Shown here in pieces: positions 1-5,293 of a stretch of 5,870 bases of DNA (position 1 is the stretch's first letter; each line of letters begins with the position of its first letter). Origin of the DNA: Candidatus Babelota bacterium (GTDB lineage: Bacteria > Babelota > Babeliae > Babelales > Babelaceae). A program made the position numbers and the translations under genes. Location: NCBI GenBank assembly GCA_003174035.1, contig PRDV01000034.1, positions 1 through 5,870 of the forward strand, given 5' to 3'. The notes beneath the pieces were generated by a model that saw nothing but the letters and a program-made list of their open reading frames with translations, made no database searches and was not told the DNA's origin.

Positions 1-907
1 AAAACTCTATTTAGCTTGTACTGCTGGTTCTAGAGATAGAATCTTAGTTTGGGTTATAGATGCTGCTGAACTATCGAAAGAGAAATATCGCGAAAAAAAT
101 TATTTTTTAGATGACTCTAAAACAGTTGATGGGGAGTTATTAAGGATAAGCAATTTAGGTGAATTTAATGATAATGATCGAAGTGCCTGGTGCCCTGATA
201 GTATAAAATTAGCTATCGCAAATCAAGCAGCAGTTCATGTATGGGATGTTCTTTCGCGAGTTAAACTCTTCACTATGCAGAATACCTTACAGGCCAAAGA
301 AAAAGATAAGGTATATACAATCGCTTCCTGGAGCCCTGATGGATCAAAGATAGCGGCTTATTTTAGAAACAGATATTCATTTTCTAAGGAGATCCCTTCG
401 GAACTTCAAGTTTGGGATGTTCAGCATAAAAAATTGTTAATGAGCATAAAGCAAGATTTTGGTGCCTGTCCCGAGTTCATTTGGAGTTTGGACAGTAGGC
501 AAATAGCAATTGGCAGTAGGCAGATACGGGATGTGGCAAGAAATAGAGAACTTCCTTTGTTCAATGCGGGGATCATTACTTCTATCAATTGGCAAAAAGG
601 GAGCTTTATGGGGACCATTATCAACGATGGAGTCGTTACTATAGTTTCTGCTAATCCTCTTTTTGATGTAGCCATAGAGGACATTATTAATGGAGCAGAA
701 TTAGAAGCACTAAAATTTCTGCTTTCTCTTGATGAATGTATGCACTTTACTGCATTGTTTTCCACTAATCCTCTAAGAAAGCTCTTTGATGCGGCAAAGA
801 AAATAAAGGATTTGCAGCCGGAGCGCTATAAAGTACTGATGCGTGCTGCTGAAATGATAGCAGAAAAACCGGGAGCTGAAAAATTCATTGCCGAGTCACT
901 ACAATAA
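1..907 (+). CDS. WD40-repeat beta-propeller protein, C-terminal part (5' end outside window)
   Basis: The reading frame is open from base 2 to the TAA at 905-907, giving 301 residues. An internal ATG at 275 is not the start, because WD40 repeats continue upstream of it. Blade-ending WD-type motifs are visible as VWVID (about residue 16), VHVWDV (about 80), LQVWDV (about 136) and a degenerate RQIRDV (about 175). Each of the last three is preceded by the typical W-(S/C)-PD or W-SLDS turn (SAWCPDS, ASWSPDG, IWSLDS). A further degenerate blade (SINWQKG...VVTIV) is followed by an 80-residue helical tail rich in Ala, Glu and Lys. WD40 propellers are protein-interaction scaffolds; no enzymatic motif is visible. 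The N-terminus is missing, so a signal peptide or extra domain cannot be judged. The family call is firm and the specific role unknown. No convincing terminator follows; only a weak AATAC/GTATT stem (906-922) lies at the stop codon. Confidence 0.85.
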   Translation, partial: KLYLACTAGSRDRILVWVIDAAELSKEKYREKNYFLDDSKTVDGELLRISNLGEFNDNDRSAWCPDSIKLAIANQAAVHVWDVLSRVKLFTMQNTLQAKEKDKVYTIASWSPDGSKIAAYFRNRYSFSKEIPSELQVWDVQHKKLLMSIKQDFGACPEFIWSLDSRQIAIGSRQIRDVARNRELPLFNAGIITSINWQKGSFMGTIINDGVVTIVSANPLFDVAIEDIINGAELEALKFLLSLDECMHFTALFSTNPLRKLFDAAKKIKDLQPERYKVLMRAAEMIAEKPGAEKFIAESLQ

Positions 908-983
908 TACGTCTAGGGTATTGAACTTTCGTTCCGGCTTTAGCTCAATTCTAACACGGACATCACCCTCAGCGTGCAGAATA

Positions 984-1009
984 AGGAAATTTTATAGAAA
1001 AAATTTCTT
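984..1009. repeat. AT-rich inverted repeat (hairpin)
   Basis: GAAATTTT (986-993) and AAAATTTC (1000-1007) form a perfect 8-bp stem with a 6-base loop. One G-U and one A-U pair at 984-985/1008-1009 extend it. It lies about 80 bases after the WD40 gene stop. The stem is nearly all A/T and no T-run follows, so it is not a canonical intrinsic terminator; it could be a weak one or chance in AT-rich DNA. Confidence 0.35.
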
Positions 1010-1116
1010 AGCGGTTGTCTGAATTTTATTAGTTAAAACCGAGGGCTCTTTCGCCAGAAAAAAATAATATGAAACTGAGTTAACGAAGGTTGTGTACACG
1101 AGAAATTTTCAAAGAG

Positions 1117-1145
1117 CTTTAATTTCAATGTATTTGAGGTATAGT
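1117..1145 (+). promoter_or_regulatory. Possible promoter of the Sel1-repeat gene
   Basis: TATAGT at 1140-1145 matches five of six bases of the sigma-70 -10 consensus. The best box at 17-base spacing is CTTTAA (1117-1122), a poor -35 match, so this is a -10-led candidate only. It would give a leader of about 65-70 bases before the ATG at 1218. The organism's promoter consensus is not known. Confidence 0.22.
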
Positions 1146-1205
1146 GTAAAAGGACTACGGTAAAAGAAAAGGAGCATTTCTGACGCCACTAGTTTTTGCA
1201 CAAAA

Positions 1206-1211
1206 AAGGAG
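1206..1211 (+). promoter_or_regulatory. Ribosome binding site of the Sel1-repeat gene
   Basis: AAGGAG lies six bases before the ATG at 1218. It is a near-perfect Shine-Dalgarno sequence and fixes that start, which also places the signal peptide at the extreme N-terminus. Confidence 0.8.
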
Positions 1212-1217
1212 TTCAGT

Positions 1218-3017
1218 ATGAAGTTGATTTATCTAGTTAGTTTTGTATCGATATGCTCATTGCTACAATCAATGGAAAAACATCACGCAAAAGATGTACC
1301 AAATGAATCTAAAACTCTTTTACAGAAAACAATTACACAATTAAAAGAGGAAGAGTTTATCTTAACCGGAAGGTTATTGTATCAAAATAAGGATCACATA
1401 AAAGCGCTCAATAGCTTTAAGCAGGCAAAAGAAAGTGAAAATCCGCAAATAAGAGCTGAAGCTTATTACTGGATTGGTGTTATGTATTATGAGGGAAAAG
1501 GAACAGAAGAGAACAGTGAAAAAAGTCTTGAGTTGTTTTTGAAAGCAAGTAAGACCAGATGCAACGAAGAATTATTGGGGACGATCCATTATGCACTTGG
1601 TGTGCTCTACAAACATAGGGGAGAAAATGATAAGGCCCGATCGTCTTTTCAAAGAAGTGAGTGGCAAGGGCGGCACGAAATAAAAGCATTGTCATGGTGG
1701 CAATTGGGTTTATTAGAAAAGTCTGATATCAAGAAAGCTCTGAAGTTTTTCCATTTGGCAGCACAAGCTGGTTGTGCGCCTGCTCAACACATCTTAGGTG
1801 GTTGTTATTATGCTGGAGAATGTGTTCAAAAGGATTATGAGCAAGCTCTTGTTTGGCTTGAAAAGGCAGCTGAAGGGGGTTGTGCCGATGCACAGAATTC
1901 TTTAGGAGTCCTTTGCTTTAATGGAGAAAACATAGAACAGGATCTTAAAAAAGCAGCAATTTGGTTTGGAAAAGCTGCAGAACAAGGTCACACCAAAGCT
2001 TACTATTCTTTAGGAACTTGCTATTATCATGGTCTAGGGGTACAAAAAGATTACACAAAAGCACTGTCATTATTTGAAAGGGCAGCGATGAAAGGCCTAT
2101 CTGAGGCGCAAAATCAGCTAGGTGAGTGTTATTACAACGGTGATGTGATAGAAAAGGATGACAAACAAGCGGCTTCATGGTTTAAAAAGGCTGCAGAACA
2201 AGGACTTGCATTTGCCCACACTAATTTAGGGTTGCGTTACTACAATGGAGAAGGAGTAGAAAAGGATTATCAGCAGGCAGTTGAGTGGTTTGAGAAGGCA
2301 GCAAGGCGAGGTGAGAGACATGCACAGTTTTTTTTGGGAATTTGTTATTGCTATGGAAAAGGTGTAGAGAAAGATATTAAGCAGGCTGTCGTATGGTTTA
2401 TCAAGGCAGCGGAACAGGGCCATGTGGATGCACAAAATTATTTAGGGGTCCGTTATTGCAATGGGGAAGGGGTAGATAAAAATTGGGCGCGGGGAGTCGA
2501 ATGGTTTGAAAAAGCCGCAGCTCAAGGTCACGTAATTGCACAAACTAATTTGGGGCTTCGCTATTATAATGGAGAGGGTGTAGCAAAAGATGATAAGAAG
2601 GCAGTTGAGTGGTTTGAAAAAGCAGCGGAACAGGGCCATGCGGATGCGCAAAATTATTTAGGGCTTCGCTATTGCAATGGGGAAGGAATAAAAAAAGATG
2701 ATGCAATGGCAGTAGTATGGTTTAAAAAATCCGGAGAACAGGGTCATGCCAGCGCTCAATGTAATTTAGGTCTTTGCTATTATGCTGGGGAAGGAGTAAA
2801 GAAAGATTATAAGCAGGCAATTATTTGGTTTGAGAAAGCAGCAGAGCAAGAATATGCAAATGCTCAAAATAAACTTGGTCTTTGCTATTATTATGGGGAA
2901 GCTGTGGAGAAAGATTATAAAAAAGCTGAAAAATGGTTTGATAAAGCAGTGAAAAAGGGTCACGCAGCAGCTAAAACAAATTTGGGAATTCTGTTGGATA
3001 TGGAGGTTAAGCTCTAA
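1218..3017 (+). CDS. Exported Sel1-like repeat (TPR-like solenoid) protein
   Basis: This 599-residue protein begins with a short signal-peptide-like segment (MKLIYLVSFVSICSLLQS, cleavage plausibly after Ser18). Cys13 is preceded by Ile, so it is not a good lipobox. Residues 45-75 look like one TPR-type helical pair. Residues about 80-186 hold three degenerate Sel1-like units of irregular length. From residue 187 to 582 come eleven contiguous Sel1 repeats of exactly 36 residues, pattern AxAQxxLGxxYYxGEGVxKDxxxAxxWFxKAAEQGH, then a twelfth half repeat at 583-599. Sel1 solenoids are alpha/alpha superhelices that bind proteins. In Legionella (LpnE, EnhC) they act in host entry or intracellular growth, and in Helicobacter (Hcp family) they are secreted and Cys-rich. 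A secreted interaction scaffold is therefore inferred; no catalytic motif is visible. The gene stands alone on its strand, and the ATG is set by the AAGGAG at 1206. The array start and end are certain; the cell location is probable. Confidence 0.93.
   Translation: MKLIYLVSFVSICSLLQSMEKHHAKDVPNESKTLLQKTITQLKEEEFILTGRLLYQNKDHIKALNSFKQAKESENPQIRAEAYYWIGVMYYEGKGTEENSEKSLELFLKASKTRCNEELLGTIHYALGVLYKHRGENDKARSSFQRSEWQGRHEIKALSWWQLGLLEKSDIKKALKFFHLAAQAGCAPAQHILGGCYYAGECVQKDYEQALVWLEKAAEGGCADAQNSLGVLCFNGENIEQDLKKAAIWFGKAAEQGHTKAYYSLGTCYYHGLGVQKDYTKALSLFERAAMKGLSEAQNQLGECYYNGDVIEKDDKQAASWFKKAAEQGLAFAHTNLGLRYYNGEGVEKDYQQAVEWFEKAARRGERHAQFFLGICYCYGKGVEKDIKQAVVWFIKAAEQGHVDAQNYLGVRYCNGEGVDKNWARGVEWFEKAAAQGHVIAQTNLGLRYYNGEGVAKDDKKAVEWFEKAAEQGHADAQNYLGLRYCNGEGIKKDDAMAVVWFKKSGEQGHASAQCNLGLCYYAGEGVKKDYKQAIIWFEKAAEQEYANAQNKLGLCYYYGEAVEKDYKKAEKWFDKAVKKGHAAAKTNLGILLDMEVKL
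1776..2963 (+). repeat. Eleven tandem 108-bp Sel1 repeat units
   Basis: The region encoding residues 187-582 is eleven units of exactly 108 bp with no insertion or deletion. Most units have diverged at the DNA level, but 2403-2470 and 2619-2686 (two units apart) match at 62 of 68 bases, including a 19-base identical run. Units five and eight also share near-identical protein segments. This suggests expansion by duplication of multi-repeat blocks, some of it recent relative to the rest. Confidence 0.9.
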
Positions 3018-3079
3018 AATTGCCCGGCTACTAAGAATTGTGTGAAAAAAGCAATAGAAAAAATCTCGCGCTCCTCGTC

Positions 3080-3101
3080 GATGCTAAAACTCTTTAGCAT
3101 C
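3080..3101 (-). terminator. Perfect hairpin across the transporter stop codon; possible terminator
   Basis: GATGCTAAA (3080-3088) and TTTAGCATC (3093-3101) make a perfect 9-bp stem with a 4-base loop. On the minus strand it covers the last five codons and the TAG (3084-3086) of the transporter gene. A T6 run follows 17 bases downstream and another about 30 bases downstream on that strand, so it is not a textbook intrinsic terminator. It may be a 3'-end-stabilising or terminator-like structure. On the plus strand it lies 62 bases after the Sel1 stop with no T-run directly after it. The 66-base gap 3018-3083 between the convergent genes holds nothing else recognisable. Confidence 0.4.
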
Positions 3102-4016
3102 AAGAACCATTGCGGTTGATATCTTTTTATGCTTGATAACTTCATCATAATAATAAATGATGAGACCAAGTACCACAAAGAAGAGAGAGATAAAATAATT
3201 GATGTACAAGGTTTCGTTGAGTAATAGCCACCCATAAAATGCTGCACACAGTGGCGTTAAAAATCCGGCAAATGCCATAAGCGTTGGGCTATACTGTTTC
3301 AGCAGGGATGCTTGCAAATTTGCACATATGAGATTGCTAATAAGAATTTGCAGGGCGAGAAGTCCTATGAACGCAGTCATGTTTCCCTGATGTACCCAGA
3401 CGGGTTCAAAAAGAAGCGCCGCATTAAAGGCAAGGAATCCTCCAATAAGCATACTCATAGCATTTGCTAAAATAGGATGGCAGCCACGGTGCTTAACTAG
3501 TTTTTGCAACGCAATCAGATTATACCCAAATGAGGCAACTGCACCTAATATGGCGGCCTCAGGAAGAGAAATAAAGCCAAATGAACCCCATACATCTTCC
3601 AGGGAACTCGAGGTAAAGAGTGTTGGCATAATGCCAAGAAATCCTACAATAAGCCCCATACTTTTTTGGGTGCTCAATTTTTCTTTTAAAAGGAAAAACG
3701 CAAAAAGGGCAGTAAAAAAGGGCATAAGCGTAAAAATGAACGCAGCTTTGGTTGAACTTACGTATTGCAATCCCCAAGCACGGAGGCTATAAGGTATAAA
3801 GATACCAAAGAGAGCAACCTGCATATATAACGCCCAATCTTTTTTTTGCGGGACGCATCGTATATGCTTATTTGCAGTGAGGTAGATAAAGAGCCCAGCT
3901 CCTCCTATGAGCATTCTGGTTGCGATAATAAAAAAAGGGCGCGCATAAAAGAGAGTAATTTTTCCTAAAGTAAACGTAAACCCAAAAAGGGCGTAGAGTA
4001 AAAAGAGCAAAAACAT
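3084..4016 (-). CDS. EamA-family (drug/metabolite transporter superfamily) permease
   Basis: The 310-residue protein has about ten hydrophobic helices (roughly 2-20, 28-47, 62-82, 89-110, 118-135, 152-171, 183-204, 214-235, 246-265, 271-289). They are arranged as two EamA halves. The half-ends carry the family's typical motifs: PFFTALFAFFLLKEKLS at 99-115 and FLTPLCAAFYGWLLLNETL at 252-270. EamA proteins are inner-membrane transporters of metabolites, amino acids or drugs, and the substrate cannot be read from sequence. Length is normal for the family. An in-frame ATG at 4118 would add 34 residues, but I chose the ATG at 4016 because it has GAGG five bases upstream and puts the first helix at the N-terminus as expected. 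The C-terminal tail (291-310) is charged and cytoplasmic. The gene is divergent from the C11 protease, and their start codons share the CATG at 4014-4017. It converges with the Sel1 gene. Confidence 0.9.
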   Translation of the reverse strand: MFLLFLLYALFGFTFTLGKITLFYARPFFIIATRMLIGGAGLFIYLTANKHIRCVPQKKDWALYMQVALFGIFIPYSLRAWGLQYVSSTKAAFIFTLMPFFTALFAFFLLKEKLSTQKSMGLIVGFLGIMPTLFTSSSLEDVWGSFGFISLPEAAILGAVASFGYNLIALQKLVKHRGCHPILANAMSMLIGGFLAFNAALLFEPVWVHQGNMTAFIGLLALQILISNLICANLQASLLKQYSPTLMAFAGFLTPLCAAFYGWLLLNETLYINYFISLFFVVLGLIIYYYDEVIKHKKISTAMVLDAKEF

Positions 4017-4017
4017 G
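4014..4017. promoter_or_regulatory. Shared CATG: back-to-back start codons of two divergent genes
   Basis: The palindrome CATG contains the transporter ATG on the minus strand (4016-4014) and the protease ATG on the plus strand (4015-4017). If both starts are right there is no intergenic DNA, so each gene's ribosome binding site and promoter must lie inside the other's coding sequence. The minus-strand start has GAGG support; the plus-strand start has only a weak AAGAG (4003-4007). Confidence 0.6.
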
Positions 4018-5283
4018 AAAACCTCGTATCTTTCCCGTTGGCTATTATTTATAAAAAACCACCTCAAGTGTAACAAGAATCGTACAAAAAAGCATCGGTT
4101 TTTGCTCCTAAGCACCATACTTTTTGTAGGGATTTCGCTGAGAGCTTATGATTGGGCACTTTATCTTATTATCGAAGCAGAAGGTACTCTTGAACTCCCA
4201 GCACATAACGCTTTACGGGATCTTGAAACAGTGTGTATGTCTTTACCTGACGATCAGGTGAAAATCTCGGTGGACCTCATTAAAACAAATGGTATTGAAC
4301 GGTATGATATAAGTAAAGCGGGATGTATTTTGATAAGCGTGATTTCCTCGGCGATACAATCGCCGCCATCACTGACGGTGTTTAAGGAGGGTGCTCGTGC
4401 TGCATTTGCATGCCCAGCCGAGCGAACTGGGTTTATATTTTCCGGGCATGGTGTGGGCATGCAAATGCCTAACATGACGTATCATGTCCCTCGTCAGCAA
4501 CCGGCATTTTTTTATAGTGACCTGAGTGATCTTATTACCTTTATCAGTTCGGATCTTCTTAAGGGCAAAAAATTGGACTTCGTCGGATTTGACGCATGTC
4601 ATATGGCATCGTTGGAAATAGCCTATGATCTTAAAAAATATGTTCGTTTTGTTTGTGCCTCACAGGAAGCAGAAGAAAAGGAGGGTTGGAATTATAGGTC
4701 ATTTATAGCTCTTCTGACACCGGTGAAGGAGACACATACTTCTTTGCGTCAATTTGTGTACGCACATGATGCCCAACAGCGTATACGGGGTACACATCAT
4801 TACAGTCTTTCGCTCTTAGATCTTATGCATGTAGATCCAGTAGTCAGTGCAATCGATAGTGTAGTATCTTCCATACATAGTATTCTCGAAATATCTGCAG
4901 CCTATGATCTGATCCCACTGCTCTATCGTGCACGTAGAGCAAATCAGCGCTTTAGTCTTATGCCCGATTATGCGGATATTATTGCATTTTTTGAGGCCAC
5001 TCTGGAGGAAATTGACCTTATTACTATAACTCCAGAAATAGATACATTGAGAATAGCACTCATTACTGCTATAGAGAAAATGAATGGGCTTATCATTGCA
5101 CATGTTGCTGGTAAGGGATGCCCTTTGGCCAGCGGATGCTCATTCTATTTCCCCCACAGCAGCTTCGACAGTTCCCTCAACAATACTTCCTTCAACAACA
5201 CTTTTGCAAGTGAACATGGCTGGTATTCTTTCTTAAAGATCTATACCAATTCGCTCAAAGCTCATAAGGGTGAAAAACCATAA
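4015..5283 (+). CDS. Exported clostripain-like cysteine protease (peptidase family C11)
   Basis: The 422-residue protein carries the C11 fold signatures. The catalytic His is in FIFSGHGVGM (His145). The catalytic Cys is in LDFVGFDACHMASLEIAYDL (Cys195), on the hydrophobic strand and in the D-A-C context typical of the family. ASQEAEEKEGWNYRSF (215-230) follows, matching the family's SxExxPxxGWxY-type segment. Near the C-terminus, CSFYFPHSSFD (375-385) resembles the conserved SIYFP strand. C11 enzymes cleave after basic residues and are usually secreted. Here residues 29-44 (LLLSTILFVGISLRA) form a signal-peptide core after a basic stretch (KNRTKKHR), so export is likely, although the 28-residue n-region is unusually long. 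A later TTG at 4102 (residue 30) would shorten it but would remove the basic residues and lacks a ribosome binding site, so I keep ATG 4015. The position after the catalytic Cys is His where Leu is common. The target is unknown. Confidence 0.88.
   Translation: MKTSYLSRWLLFIKNHLKCNKNRTKKHRFLLLSTILFVGISLRAYDWALYLIIEAEGTLELPAHNALRDLETVCMSLPDDQVKISVDLIKTNGIERYDISKAGCILISVISSAIQSPPSLTVFKEGARAAFACPAERTGFIFSGHGVGMQMPNMTYHVPRQQPAFFYSDLSDLITFISSDLLKGKKLDFVGFDACHMASLEIAYDLKKYVRFVCASQEAEEKEGWNYRSFIALLTPVKETHTSLRQFVYAHDAQQRIRGTHHYSLSLLDLMHVDPVVSAIDSVVSSIHSILEISAAYDLIPLLYRARRANQRFSLMPDYADIIAFFEATLEEIDLITITPEIDTLRIALITAIEKMNGLIIAHVAGKGCPLASGCSFYFPHSSFDSSLNNTSFNNTFASEHGWYSFLKIYTNSLKAHKGEKP
4022..4025 (-). 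promoter_or_regulatory. Ribosome binding site of the EamA transporter
   Basis: On the minus strand GAGG sits five bases before the ATG at 4016. It decides between this start and the in-frame ATG at 4118. It falls within codons 3-4 of the divergent protease gene. Confidence 0.55.
4339..4372. repeat. Nested hairpin inside the protease gene
   Basis: CGGCGAT (4349-4355) and ATCGCCG (4359-4365) form a perfect 7-bp, GC-rich stem with a 3-base loop. GTGAT (4339-4343) pairs with ATCAC (4368-4372) outside it after a small internal loop. It lies in codons 109-120, upstream of the catalytic His region. It may be an mRNA structure or coincidence. Confidence 0.5.
4402..4468. repeat. 15-bp perfect inverted repeat flanking the catalytic His codon
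   Basis: GCATTTGCATGCCCA (4402-4416) and its exact reverse complement TGGGCATGCAAATGC (4454-4468) are separated by 37 bases. The interval contains codon His145 (4447-4449). The left arm begins exactly on a codon boundary (Ala130). Conserved family residues are encoded in the spacer and right arm. The repeat is directly visible; any function, such as an mRNA stem or recombination site, is unproven. Confidence 0.75.
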
Positions 5284-5293
5284 CTGTTGTTAT
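5280..5293. repeat. Small stem spanning two convergent stop codons
   Basis: ATAAC (5280-5284) and GTTAT (5289-5293) form a 5-bp stem with loop TGTT. Each arm contains a stop codon: TAA 5281-5283 on plus and TAA 5292-5290 on minus. It is too weak and lacks T-tracts, so I do not call it a terminator. Confidence 0.3.

Larger units (their letters stand above)
908..1217. other. Intergenic region, 310 bases, leader of the Sel1 gene
   Basis: I see no credible gene, RNA gene or decayed coding frame here. It contains an AT-rich hairpin (984-1009), an 8-bp perfect palindrome GTGTACAC (1092-1099), a TATAGT box (1140-1145), and two copies of AAAAGGAG (1167-1174 and 1204-1211). The second AAAAGGAG is the ribosome binding site of the next gene. 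No T-tract terminator for the WD40 gene is recognisable. The length and these elements fit a promoter plus leader for the Sel1-repeat gene, which is inference. Confidence 0.5.

Noticed and set aside
421..765. Minus-strand open frame under the WD40 gene.
   Set aside because: Shadow of a gene with clear WD40 motifs; no domain, no ribosome binding site.
1176..1217. An AAGGAG (1169-1174) followed by an in-frame ATT at 1176, 14 codons before the Sel1 ATG.
   Set aside because: ATT starts are very rare, and the ATG at 1218 has its own AAGGAG at ideal spacing and begins a clean signal peptide.
1230..1262. Lipoprotein signal (VSIC) in the Sel1 protein.
   Set aside because: Ile precedes the Cys, whereas a lipobox needs Gly, Ala or Ser there.
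1945..2963. Series of minus-strand frames of 65-77 residues within the Sel1 array, resembling each other.
   Set aside because: They are the reverse reading of the 108-bp repeat, so their likeness is inherited from the repeat and not from coding.
1776..2963. 108-bp periodicity considered as a CRISPR or DNA satellite.
   Set aside because: The period is 36 codons, the units diverge at synonymous sites, and the translation gives Sel1 repeats.
3550..3792. Plus-strand 80-residue frame within the transporter gene.
   Set aside because: Antisense to conserved transmembrane segments; no recognisable protein.
4017..4118. 34-residue N-terminal extension of the EamA transporter from the ATG at 4118.
   Set aside because: It would add a basic extension not typical of the family and overlap the protease gene by 104 bases; the ATG at 4016 has a ribosome binding site and fits the family start.
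4816..5103. Minus-strand 95-residue frame in the protease gene.
   Set aside because: Antisense shadow of the protease C-terminal half; no supporting signals.
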